Assembly: GCA_002398875.1 (NCBI GenBank)
Contig: DHCC01000092.1
Span: forward strand, 42,774-78,126
DNA: 35,353 nucleotides
Origin: Bacteroidales bacterium UBA4912
GTDB taxonomy: Bacteria > Bacteroidota > Bacteroidia > Bacteroidales > Dysgonomonadaceae
Direction of reading: 5' to 3'
Shown here: piece by piece, positions 7,073 through 15,170 of the stretch
Layout: each line of letters starts with the position of its first letter
Position numbering within the stretch: position 1 is the stretch's first letter
Program-made: the position numbers and the translations under genes
The notes under the pieces: model-generated
Seen by the model: only the letters and a program-made list of their open reading frames with translations
What the model was told of the DNA's origin: nothing
Database searches by the model: none

Positions 7073-8776
7073 ATGTATTCAGACAAGAAAAGTGTATTAG
7101 AACTTGTTGCTTTGTTAAAAGCACATGGTATTACTCAAATCGTACTATCACCCGGCTCTCGCAATTCACCACTAATTCACTCATTTGCAGTAGATACTGA
7201 TTTCAAATGTTACAGTGTAGTAGATGAGCGCAGTGCTGGTTTTTTCGCATTGGGCGTTATTCAGGCAACCGGAAAACCTGTAGCAGTTTGCTGTACTTCA
7301 GGTACTGCTACGCTAAACTTAGCCCCAGCAGTTGCTGAGGCGTTTTACCAACAATTGCCTCTTCTGGTAATTAGTGCTGATCGTACACCTGAGTGGATTG
7401 GACAAATGGATGGACAAACAGTTCCACAGAGCGGTGTATTTGGGCAATTAGTGCATCGCTCCGTTCAACTGCCTGTTGTAAAAGACAATGACGATTTATG
7501 GTACTGCAACAGGTTAATAAATGACGCAATTCTGAACCTGGATAAAGGAAAAAAAGGACCGGTTCACATTAACACACCTATAAATGAACCTTTGTTTAGT
7601 TTTAACGTAGAAAATCTGCCACAAGTAAGAGTGATTCGCCGACCCGCTGTGAATATTAACATATCGGAAAAAGAAAGATACAAAGAAAGATTTCTACACT
7701 TTTCAAAAAGAATGATAATTGTAGGTCAGCTTCCACCTAACAATAACCTCTCTGATATTCTTTCAGAATTAAGTTCTGTGTATAATGTAGTTGTACTTTC
7801 AGACCATCTGTCAAATATCTCAAAAAGAGAAAACAAATGCTACGACATTGTTATCAGATCAGCAAATAATAAAGAATTGTCGGAGTTATCACCCGAACTT
7901 CTGATTACAATTGGCGGACATACTGTTTCAAAAAAAATAAAGCAATTTATACGTGACGCCGGGGTAAAGGAGCATTGGCATATCTCTCCATCAGGGCAAG
8001 TAATCGATACATTTCAAAATGTTACAGAGATAGTAACCAGTGACTATAGAACCTTCCTCTCTTATATTTCTGAATCAATAGACGACAAACGCAACAGGAC
8101 CAAACAATCAACCGGAGTATTAAATGAATCAATAGAATTTAAAAAAACATGGAGGGATAAATGTGCAAGTATTTCTGAATCGAAGGTTGAATATTCTGAT
8201 CTGTATGCAACAGGCTTACTATTAAACGCTCTTCCGAAAAATATATCGCTTCAACTGGCAAACAGCCACTCTGTATATCTTGCACAGCTGTTTGATATCC
8301 CTGTCGAAACGAAATGTTTCAGCAACCGCGGAACAAATGGAATTGAGGGTTCACTCTCAACAGCTGTTGGATATTCAGCAGCATCTGAGAAGCTCACCCT
8401 GTTTCTTACAGGCGATCTCAGCTTTTTTTATGATATGAACGCAATCTGGAACCACCATATATCTCCTAATCTGAGAATAGTTGTAAATAATAATGGTGGA
8501 GGTGGAATATTTGATACACTACCCGGATTAAACAAATCAGAAGCTATGCCCGATTACATCAAAGTTGCTCACAACACTTCTGCAAAAGAATGGGCGGAGC
8601 AACAAGGTTTTATATACTTATCTGCATACAATTCTGTAGAATTGAAGAAACATATTGCAAAGCTGTTTGACCCTAAAAGTGATTCACCAGTGATTCTGGA
8701 GGTTTTTACAACTATAGAAAATAACAGTTTAGAGATAAAATCATTTTTTCAACAAAAGGAAAATAATAAATTATGA
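7073..8776 (+). CDS. menD: SEPHCHC synthase (2-oxoglutarate decarboxylase/synthase)
   Basis: This thiamine-diphosphate enzyme adds the succinic semialdehyde carbanion from 2-oxoglutarate to isochorismate, giving SEPHCHC. The 567-residue length is normal. Visible signatures are LSPGSRNSPL (25-34), the catalytic glutamate E52 in VVDERSAGFFALG, CCTSGTATLNLAPA, and the ThDP/Mg motif starting GDLSFFYDMN (447-456) and ending in the NNNGGGGIFDTLPG loop. The three-domain order (Pyr, central, PP) fits MenD. Its stop overlaps the menB start in ATGA. No menH follows it, unlike the E. coli order menF-menD-menH-menB. Confidence 0.97.
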   Translation: MYSDKKSVLELVALLKAHGITQIVLSPGSRNSPLIHSFAVDTDFKCYSVVDERSAGFFALGVIQATGKPVAVCCTSGTATLNLAPAVAEAFYQQLPLLVISADRTPEWIGQMDGQTVPQSGVFGQLVHRSVQLPVVKDNDDLWYCNRLINDAILNLDKGKKGPVHINTPINEPLFSFNVENLPQVRVIRRPAVNINISEKERYKERFLHFSKRMIIVGQLPPNNNLSDILSELSSVYNVVVLSDHLSNISKRENKCYDIVIRSANNKELSELSPELLITIGGHTVSKKIKQFIRDAGVKEHWHISPSGQVIDTFQNVTEIVTSDYRTFLSYISESIDDKRNRTKQSTGVLNESIEFKKTWRDKCASISESKVEYSDLYATGLLLNALPKNISLQLANSHSVYLAQLFDIPVETKCFSNRGTNGIEGSLSTAVGYSAASEKLTLFLTGDLSFFYDMNAIWNHHISPNLRIVVNNNGGGGIFDTLPGLNKSEAMPDYIKVAHNTSAKEWAEQQGFIYLSAYNSVELKKHIAKLFDPKSDSPVILEVFTTIENNSLEIKSFFQQKENNKL

Positions 8777-9594
8777 CAACAAGAAACTGGACATCAATAA
8801 AGGAATATGAAGATATTCTGTTCGACTTATATAATGGTATTGCCCGTATCACTATAAACCGTCCCAGATACCGTAATGCTTTTACTCCAACCACAACAAG
8901 TGAAATGAGTGACGCATTACGTATTTGCCGTGAAATGGAAGAAGTTAGTGTAATAGTGCTTACAGGCGCTGGTGACAAAGCATTCTGCTCTGGAGGAGAT
9001 CAAAATGTGAAAGGCAAAGGGGGATATATCGGCAAAGATGGAGTTCCCCGTTTAAATGTACTTGATGTACAAAAACAGATAAGATCAATCCCTAAACCTG
9101 TGATTGCAATGGTAAACGGTTACGCTATCGGAGGGGGACATGTATTACATGTGGTTTGCGACCTCACAATCGCTTCAGACAATGCTATTTTTGGACAAAC
9201 CGGTCCCAGAGTTGGCAGTTTCGATGCTGGTTTCGGATCATCTTATCTGGCACGTATAGTCGGTCAGAAGAAAGCCCGTGAAATATGGTTCCTTTGTCGC
9301 CAGTATTCTGCACAAGAAGCACTTGATATGGGGCTGGTAAATAAAGTAGTTCCTCTTGATAAACTTGAAGATGAAGTTGTTGAATGGGCTGAAACAATGA
9401 TGAAACATAGTCCGCTTGCCCTTCGCATGATAAAAGCAGGCCTGAATGCTGAACTTGACGGTCAGGCTGGGATACAAGAACTTGCAGGAGACGCAACAAT
9501 GCTTTACTATCTTACAGAAGAGGCACAGGAAGGTAAGCAAGCCTTTTTAGAGAAACGTGACCCTGATTTTGGGAAGTTTCCTAAACTGCCCTGA
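8773..9594 (+). CDS. menB: 1,4-dihydroxy-2-naphthoyl-CoA synthase, type I
   Basis: This crotonase-fold enzyme cyclises O-succinylbenzoyl-CoA to DHNA-CoA. The 273-residue protein aligns with E. coli MenB at a constant offset of about 12. Y85 matches Y97; S149 and D151 in VGSFDAGFGS match S161 and D163; and the QTG motif at 142-144 matches Q154/G156. The glycine at 144 (not aspartate) places it in the type I group, which needs bicarbonate as a catalytic base substitute. The oxyanion-hole loops are CSGGDQN (72-78) and AIGGGH (118-123). It overlaps menD by 4 bases. Its stop codon lies in the first unit of the degenerate repeats that fill the menB-menC spacer. Confidence 0.97.
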   Translation: MTTRNWTSIKEYEDILFDLYNGIARITINRPRYRNAFTPTTTSEMSDALRICREMEEVSVIVLTGAGDKAFCSGGDQNVKGKGGYIGKDGVPRLNVLDVQKQIRSIPKPVIAMVNGYAIGGGHVLHVVCDLTIASDNAIFGQTGPRVGSFDAGFGSSYLARIVGQKKAREIWFLCRQYSAQEALDMGLVNKVVPLDKLEDEVVEWAETMMKHSPLALRMIKAGLNAELDGQAGIQELAGDATMLYYLTEEAQEGKQAFLEKRDPDFGKFPKLP

Positions 9595-9689
9595 GTTGAT
9601 AAAACTACCCAGAGTCAATATACCTCCCTGAAACAATAAAACTTACCTTAGTCGACTCAAAACCATTCTGAGTCGATAGTTAATTACTC
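9591..9689 (+). repeat. Five degenerate ~20-base tandem units in the menB-menC spacer
   Basis: Units start at 9591, 9610, 9628, 9648 and 9668 (19, 18, 20, 20 and 22 bases). Unit 1 begins CTGAGTTGATAAAAC, unit 3 CTGAAACAATAAAAC and unit 5 CTGAGTCGATAG; units 2 and 4 are poorer copies. Units 4 and 5 also contain a perfect 8-base inverted repeat, TCGACTCA (9652-9659) and TGAGTCGA (9669-9676), which could fold into a hairpin with a 9-base loop 28 bases upstream of menC. The unit boundaries were set by eye. Confidence 0.5.
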
Positions 9690-9703
9690 TTTGCAAACTA
9701 ACA

Positions 9704-10762
9704 ATGTTCAAAATTGATATTGTACCATACACTTTAAAGTTCAAAAAGCCGGCAGGTACTTCTCGCGGCGTTTACCTTGAACACAAGGTATGGTATATTT
9801 TCATAATAGACTGCGCAGACTCGTCACATTATGGCATAGGCGAGTGTGCTCCGCTACCGGATTTAAGCTGCGATTACAGTAATGAGTATGAAAAGCGACT
9901 TAATCATTTTTGCAGAATTACTGAAGAGAGACAGTTTTTAGACACTGATATTCTCAGAGATTACCCTTCGTTACTTTTTGGACTCGAAACAGCTATGCGT
10001 CAGTATCAGCAGCGTTCATGGCAGCTTTATGACACTCCTTTCAGCAGAGGTGAAAAAGGAATAAATATAAATGGATTGATATGGATGGGTGATTTTGCTG
10101 AGATGAAGGACAGAATTGAAACTTCACTGGATAAAGGTTTCAGATGTTTGAAGCTGAAAATTGGAGCTATAGATTTCAAAAAAGAGATAGAGCTGTTAAA
10201 GTATATACGCAAACAATTCACCACAGACGAGCTAGAGCTTAGAGTAGATGCCAATGGAGGCTTCAGTTACGATGATGCTCTAGAGAAACTAAATCAACTT
10301 GTCGACTTAGGTATTCATTCAATAGAGCAGCCAATCAAAGCAGGCCAGTGGAAAGAGATGTCTTTCCTGTGTAGGAATACTTCCATTCCAATTGCTTTAG
10401 ATGAGGAGTTGATCGGAATTAATAATTTTGATGAGAAGCGAAGGATGCTTAATGCAATAACTCCGCAATTTATTATACTAAAGCCCTCACTTCATGGAGG
10501 TATAAGTGGTTGCGAAGAATGGATTGCAATTGCCGATGAAGTGGGAATATCTTATTGGATAACTTCTGCTTTGGAGTCAAATATTGGACTAAACTCTGTT
10601 TCTCAATGGTGCTCTACACTCAACAACAGGTTACCTCAAGGATTGGGAACCGGTTCACTGTACTCAAACAATATCCCTCTGCCATTGAAAATAGAGGGGG
10701 AATATTTATGGTTTGATCCCAAAGGACCGTTCCCTGATATAAATGTATTGTTAAATGAATAA
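9704..10762 (+). CDS. menC: o-Succinylbenzoate synthase
   Basis: This enolase-superfamily enzyme dehydrates SHCHC to o-succinylbenzoate. The 352-residue protein carries the conserved active-site set: the KxK pair K150/K152 in CLKLKIGA, Mg ligands D182 in RVDANGG, E208 in SIEQP and D233 in ALDEEL, and the second lysine K260 in ILKPSLHGG. The N-terminal capping domain has GIGECAPLP (44-52). It is separated from menB by a 109-base repeat-bearing spacer, the only real gap in the men operon, and its 3' end overlaps the menE start by 8 bases. Other MLE-subgroup enzymes share these motifs, but the context makes MenC secure. Confidence 0.94.
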   Translation: MFKIDIVPYTLKFKKPAGTSRGVYLEHKVWYIFIIDCADSSHYGIGECAPLPDLSCDYSNEYEKRLNHFCRITEERQFLDTDILRDYPSLLFGLETAMRQYQQRSWQLYDTPFSRGEKGININGLIWMGDFAEMKDRIETSLDKGFRCLKLKIGAIDFKKEIELLKYIRKQFTTDELELRVDANGGFSYDDALEKLNQLVDLGIHSIEQPIKAGQWKEMSFLCRNTSIPIALDEELIGINNFDEKRRMLNAITPQFIILKPSLHGGISGCEEWIAIADEVGISYWITSALESNIGLNSVSQWCSTLNNRLPQGLGTGSLYSNNIPLPLKIEGEYLWFDPKGPFPDINVLLNE

Positions 10763-11825
10763 GATAAAGATCTCCGGGATTAATTTTTACAGGGAAGATT
10801 TCACGATAGAAGATATGCCTGTTTTCTTCGCAACTTCTGATTTCCACAAGCAGATATACTCTTTCCTCAAAGAGTGGTTCTCTAATGACAGAACAATAAA
10901 GCTTCATACTTCAGGCTCAACTGGCGAACCGAAGGAAATTACTGTTCTTAAAAAACAGATGCTGGCGAGTGCTTATATGACCTGCAAATACTTTGAACTT
11001 AAAGAGAGTGACAAAGCACTTCTTTGTCTTTCTGTCGATTATATAGCAGGTAAAATGATGCTAGTAAGAGCTATTTATAGTGGCATGGATATATATCCGG
11101 TGGAACCAAAGGGGCACCCGTTGAAAGAGACCTCATCATCGTTTGATTTCGCAGCTATGGTTCCTTTACAGGTTTACAATTCACTTCAAACTGAAGATGA
11201 GAGAATGAAACTATCACAGATCAGAAATTTAATAATTGGTGGAGGAGCGATTAACAGTGAGCTTGAAAAAGCATTAAGACAATTTCCTAACTCAGTTTAT
11301 TCTACTTATGGAATGACTGAAACTCTTTCGCATATTGGACTGCGAAAAATAAACGGAGAAGATGCCTCTGATTATTACACACCACTAACCGGGGTAAGTA
11401 TAAAACTCTCTGATAATGGGACTCTTATTATAGATACCCCTTCGATTGCTGATGAAACAATAGTAACAAATGATATTGCTGAAATCCGTGCTAATGGCTC
11501 TTTTAGAATAATCGGGAGAATTGATAATATTATTAACACCGGGGGTATTAAGGTTCAGACAGAAGAGGTGGAAGAGAAACTTAAACCCTTTATGAAAGGT
11601 AATTATGCAATTTCATCCATACCTCACCCTAAACTAGGAGAAACCATTGTCTTATTGATTGATAATAAAGAGGATATGCAATCCAAGGAAATTATAACAA
11701 AAACATTACCGCGTTATAAGCAACCACAACAATTAATTAAAGTTGAAGAGATACCTTTAACTGGTAGCGGAAAGCCCGATCGTACTGCAATAAAAAAACT
11801 TGCTGAATTTATGACACAGTTATAA
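10755..11825 (+). CDS. menE: o-Succinylbenzoate-CoA ligase
   Basis: This ANL-superfamily adenylate-forming enzyme activates o-succinylbenzoate with ATP and CoA. The 356-residue protein is about 100 residues shorter than E. coli or B. subtilis MenE, lacking much of the N-terminal subdomain, as in other Bacteroidetes MenE (from memory). The key motifs remain: the phosphate loop TSGSTGEPKE (52-61), STYGMTET for adenine and acid binding, IGRIDNIINTGGIKV at the hinge, and the catalytic lysine K340 in LTGSGKPDR. It overlaps menC by 8 bases, ends the operon, and meets the RNA methyltransferase gene tail to tail after 26 bases with no strong terminator visible. Confidence 0.93.
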   Translation: MNKIKISGINFYREDFTIEDMPVFFATSDFHKQIYSFLKEWFSNDRTIKLHTSGSTGEPKEITVLKKQMLASAYMTCKYFELKESDKALLCLSVDYIAGKMMLVRAIYSGMDIYPVEPKGHPLKETSSSFDFAAMVPLQVYNSLQTEDERMKLSQIRNLIIGGGAINSELEKALRQFPNSVYSTYGMTETLSHIGLRKINGEDASDYYTPLTGVSIKLSDNGTLIIDTPSIADETIVTNDIAEIRANGSFRIIGRIDNIINTGGIKVQTEEVEEKLKPFMKGNYAISSIPHPKLGETIVLLIDNKEDMQSKEIITKTLPRYKQPQQLIKVEEIPLTGSGKPDRTAIKKLAEFMTQL

Positions 11826-11851
11826 ATAGAAAGTATTACTTATTTATATAC

Positions 11852-13507
11852 TTAGTCTTTCTTCTTTGGTTTAAATGGTCTGCTATTTTTGCTCAAAAAA
11901 GGACCTTTCTTTTCTCCAAATCGCTTTGATGGCTCTCTTGATTTGAATGATTTCTCTGACTTGTATGAGTCGCCCTCAGGTATATTACTACTCCTTCGAG
12001 TTTTTTCCTTACCTGAATAACCCTCTCTTTTTTCTCCATAAGACTTACGTGGTCTGTCTTTACTGCGTGCATCAAATGAGCGTCCGCTCTCTTTTCGCTC
12101 CCTACTAAATGTACGTTCCCCCTCTTCTGGTTTTTTATATGGTCGTTTCTCAGCGTCAAAAGACCTTTCACCTCTGCCGGATCTGCTATCTCTACCGGCC
12201 CTGTCTTCTCTTTTTTGTCGTTTAAAGCTGCTACTGTTTTGTTCCGTTTCAGCATTTTCTGAACGTTTTGAACGACGGTATCCCTCTCTGGAATTTCGTT
12301 CATCGTGGTAACTGTCTCTATGGTCTGACCTTGTACGACTTAATTTTTCTCTAGGCAACTCATTCCGTTTACCGGAAAAAATCTCATACTCACGCATTTC
12401 ACATTCTAGAGGCCCATTATAAAGAAAAAAGCGCTTTGAGTGTTTCAATCCAATTGCATCAAACGACTCTTTACGATAGCTAAGTATATATGCCCTGAAA
12501 CCTGTGAAAACATGTTTGAGACGTTCACCAATCATTGAATATAAGCCATCCAGCTCATCAACTTTTATTCGCTCGCCATAAGGTGGGTTAGTTATTACAA
12601 CTCCACTTTCTGCAGGAGCCTCTTCATACTGTTGAAAAGATTTTACGCTTAATTCAATATATTTATTGAGACCAGCACTCTTTATGTTTTTTTCAGCTAT
12701 CGCTATTGCTTTTGGTGATATATCAGAACCGATGATAGGATACATCAATTCCCTGGTTCCGCTATCATCATTGTAAATATCACTAAAAAGATCTTTATCG
12801 AAGTCTTTCCATTTCTCAAAAGCAAAATTCGACCGGTGAATACCTGGAGGTATTCCTAATGCTATCATTGCAGCCTCTATCAAAATAGTTCCTGATCCAC
12901 ACATGGGATCAATGAATACACTTTCACCTTTCCATCCGGACTTAAGGATCATACCTGCAGCAAGAACTTCGTTTAAAGGAGCCTCTGTCTGCGCAACACG
13001 ATAACCTCTTTTGTGGAGCGAATCACCGGAGCTATCAAGTGAAAGAGTACATTTATTATGGGAAACATGTATATTTAACATAACATCCGGGTTTGACAGA
13101 CTCACTGACGGACGCTTGTCATACTTCTCAGTAAACCAGTCTGCAATTGCATCCTTGACTTTGTATGCAACAAACTTTGAATGATTAAAAATATGAGAAT
13201 ATACCACCGCATCAATAGCAAAAGTTGAATTTAAAGAAAGGTATTCTTCCCAGTTTACCTGTTTTATGGTTTCATAAACTTCATCTGCTGTTTCTGCCTT
13301 GAACTCATATATTGGTTTTAGTATACGAAGAGCCGTACGGCAGTGAAGATTGGCTCTGTACATCAAAGCCTTATCACCAGTAAATGATACCATTCTGGTA
13401 CCAATTTCAACATCATTTGCACCTAAACTTATCAACTCCTCAGCCAATACATCTTCCAGCTCAGCCAAGGTTTTGGCGATCATTGGATATTGTTCGTTCT
13501 CTATCAT
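11852..13507 (-). CDS. THUMP-domain RNA (guanine-N2) methyltransferase with long charged tail
   Basis: This 551-residue protein probably methylates a guanine N2 in 23S rRNA (relative of the N-terminal half of RlmL), acting in the cytosol. It has a THUMP RNA-binding region (about 45-160), a Rossmann methyltransferase domain with the SAM loop DPMCGSGT (200-207), the acidic SD motif near 261-262, and the catalytic NPPYGER (307-313). Residues about 381-551 are unusual: a low-complexity tail dominated by R, K, S, E, D and G with repeated RS, KR and ER blocks, probably disordered and RNA-binding. The start ATG at 13507 is followed directly by a conserved-looking N-terminus. A tRNA substrate remains possible. 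A -7-like box lies at 13570-13577. Confidence 0.9.
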   Translation of the reverse strand: MIENEQYPMIAKTLAELEDVLAEELISLGANDVEIGTRMVSFTGDKALMYRANLHCRTALRILKPIYEFKAETADEVYETIKQVNWEEYLSLNSTFAIDAVVYSHIFNHSKFVAYKVKDAIADWFTEKYDKRPSVSLSNPDVMLNIHVSHNKCTLSLDSSGDSLHKRGYRVAQTEAPLNEVLAAGMILKSGWKGESVFIDPMCGSGTILIEAAMIALGIPPGIHRSNFAFEKWKDFDKDLFSDIYNDDSGTRELMYPIIGSDISPKAIAIAEKNIKSAGLNKYIELSVKSFQQYEEAPAESGVVITNPPYGERIKVDELDGLYSMIGERLKHVFTGFRAYILSYRKESFDAIGLKHSKRFFLYNGPLECEMREYEIFSGKRNELPREKLSRTRSDHRDSYHDERNSREGYRRSKRSENAETEQNSSSFKRQKREDRAGRDSRSGRGERSFDAEKRPYKKPEEGERTFSRERKESGRSFDARSKDRPRKSYGEKREGYSGKEKTRRSSNIPEGDSYKSEKSFKSREPSKRFGEKKGPFLSKNSRPFKPKKKD

Positions 13508-13569
13508 CTAATATTTTCGTTCAATTATTAAATTTACACTGATTTACTTTCCCGCAGTTTTCAACGATA

Positions 13570-13577
13570 CAAAGATA
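13570..13577 (-). promoter_or_regulatory. Putative -7 promoter element for the RNA methyltransferase gene
   Basis: The minus strand reads TATCTTTG, matching TAnnTTTG, about 60 bases upstream of the ATG at 13507. It lies between the GHL10 stop and the methyltransferase start, so this gene could be transcribed separately from the genes upstream. No -33 element is obvious. Confidence 0.35.
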
Positions 13578-13589
13578 TAATTAAAATAT

Positions 13590-15110
13590 TTAGAGCTTGA
13601 CTTTAATCCTTCTCTCTTTTGACTCATTTCCAAAAGCGTCTAGTGCAGTTATCGCATAAGTGTAATTATAATGCCCACCTTCAAAGGTTAGCATTATAAA
13701 ATTATCAGGTGTTATATCTACTATATTTTCAGCTTTACTAACATCAACTTTTTCTCCTTCGCGAAAACGATATATCACAAATTTCTGAGCAGTCTCAGGA
13801 TTCGAGAGATCTCTATTGTGCTCCCACGTAAGAAAATGCATATCCTCTGTATAAACATCAGCTAGTTTACTCACCCTTTTTGGGCGACCGGCATGCATAT
13901 GAGTATAAGCAGGAATTAACGCTTTAGTACGATGGAGATCTGTTTTAAAAATATCTGCTACTCCTTCAAAATTATCCATAATCTGATAGCCGTACCAGTA
14001 ACAGTTGCCGTTTACGAAAGCCATTTGTCTGGTTTGATTAATTTTGGTATTGAGCTCACTTTTATCTATGCTCCTTTTTAAATCCTGACCAATATAGAGA
14101 TGCTTCCCGAAATTATTTTCATTCCACCATTTCAGCAAGGTAGTATAATCAGCAGCGTTGTGTCCTATTTCCCAGTAAAGTTGAGGCATATTATAGTCAA
14201 TCCAACCCTTTTCGACCCATAGCTTAATATCAGCATACAGATCGTCATAGTTTTGCAATCCATTTGTATCACTACCATTAGGATCATTTCGCTTGTTGCG
14301 ATAAATCCCAAAGGGACTTATTCCAAAACGCACCCACGGTTTTGTACCAGCAATAGTCAGTTTTAATTGTTGTATAAGTAAATTTACGTTATTGCGGCGC
14401 CAGTCACTCCGCTGTGTATGTGAAAAACCTTGAGAAGCTGCATATTTATTGAAACTGTCATTGTCAGGAAAATCCTCACCGGCATTAGGATATGGATAAA
14501 AATAGTCATCCATGTGAATAGCATCCACATCATAGCGTGAAACAATATCACGCACCACTTCACAGATAAAAGTCCTGTTTTCCGGCAATCCCGGATCAAA
14601 AAACAATTGGTTTCCATATTGTACAAACCGTTCCGGATAAGTATGGTAGATATGATTATACGCAAGAGGATTACTAACATTAACCTTTACCCTGTATGGG
14701 TTTACCCATGCATGTAATTCCATCCCTCGTTTATGACACTCATCAATAATAAAGGCAAGAGGGTCGAAATTTGGGTCATCAGGTGCTTTACCTTGCTCAC
14801 CGGTAAGAAATCTGCTCCATGGTACAAGCTCTGACTTATAGAATGCATCAGCTTCAGGGCTAACCTGAAAAATTACCGCATTAATTCCTGCATCATCCAA
14901 TTTCTCCACCATTTCCGCAATATAGTGCTTCATCGCTGCACTATTCATCTGGCTATAACGAGATTGCCAAACAGTTTGAATCCATGCTCCACGAAATTCC
15001 CTTTTTGGCACTGAATCAGACTTCTGAGTAATAACGCTTTTTGAAGAGCCACAAGAAGAAAGAAAAATTATGATTGCAATAAAACTAACTAAATAAGAAA
15101 TTCTATTCAT
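13590..15110 (-). CDS. GHL10 (DUF187) family 10-like glycosyl hydrolase lipoprotein
   Basis: This 506-residue protein has a lipoprotein signal whose lipobox FLSSC ends at Cys20, so it should be membrane-anchored. The main domain (about 38-390) is the GHL10/DUF187 TIM-barrel type, with RGAWIQTVW at the first strand, DDAGINAVIFQVSPEADAFY, ELHAWVNPYRV, VDAIHMDDYFYPYP and YNMPQLYWEIGHN. Acidic residues such as the paired Asp of HMDDYFYPYP are candidate catalytic residues. A C-terminal segment (about 400-506), ending in a YAITALDAFGNES strand pair, resembles a fibronectin III-like domain. The substrate is not established; cell-wall or polysaccharide cleavage is inferred from the fold. It follows the antiporter by 60 bases in the same direction with no TAnnTTTG box between them, so the two may be co-transcribed. 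Confidence 0.88.
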   Translation of the reverse strand: MNRISYLVSFIAIIIFLSSCGSSKSVITQKSDSVPKREFRGAWIQTVWQSRYSQMNSAAMKHYIAEMVEKLDDAGINAVIFQVSPEADAFYKSELVPWSRFLTGEQGKAPDDPNFDPLAFIIDECHKRGMELHAWVNPYRVKVNVSNPLAYNHIYHTYPERFVQYGNQLFFDPGLPENRTFICEVVRDIVSRYDVDAIHMDDYFYPYPNAGEDFPDNDSFNKYAASQGFSHTQRSDWRRNNVNLLIQQLKLTIAGTKPWVRFGISPFGIYRNKRNDPNGSDTNGLQNYDDLYADIKLWVEKGWIDYNMPQLYWEIGHNAADYTTLLKWWNENNFGKHLYIGQDLKRSIDKSELNTKINQTRQMAFVNGNCYWYGYQIMDNFEGVADIFKTDLHRTKALIPAYTHMHAGRPKRVSKLADVYTEDMHFLTWEHNRDLSNPETAQKFVIYRFREGEKVDVSKAENIVDITPDNFIMLTFEGGHYNYTYAITALDAFGNESKERRIKVKL

Positions 15111-15170
15111 TATTCGATTATACTGTATTTTTATTAGCTTTTGAAAAATGTTTGAAGATAAAGAGTGTTT

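Noticed and set aside
9185..9540. Two minus-strand frames of about 100 residues inside menB
   Set aside because: They are antisense to a highly conserved enzyme, have no start context or domain, and arise from the codon pattern of menB.
11826..11851. Terminator between menE and the RNA methyltransferase gene
   Set aside because: Only weak arms (AGAAAG/CTTTCT) can be paired around this 26-base gap and no GC-rich stem is present.
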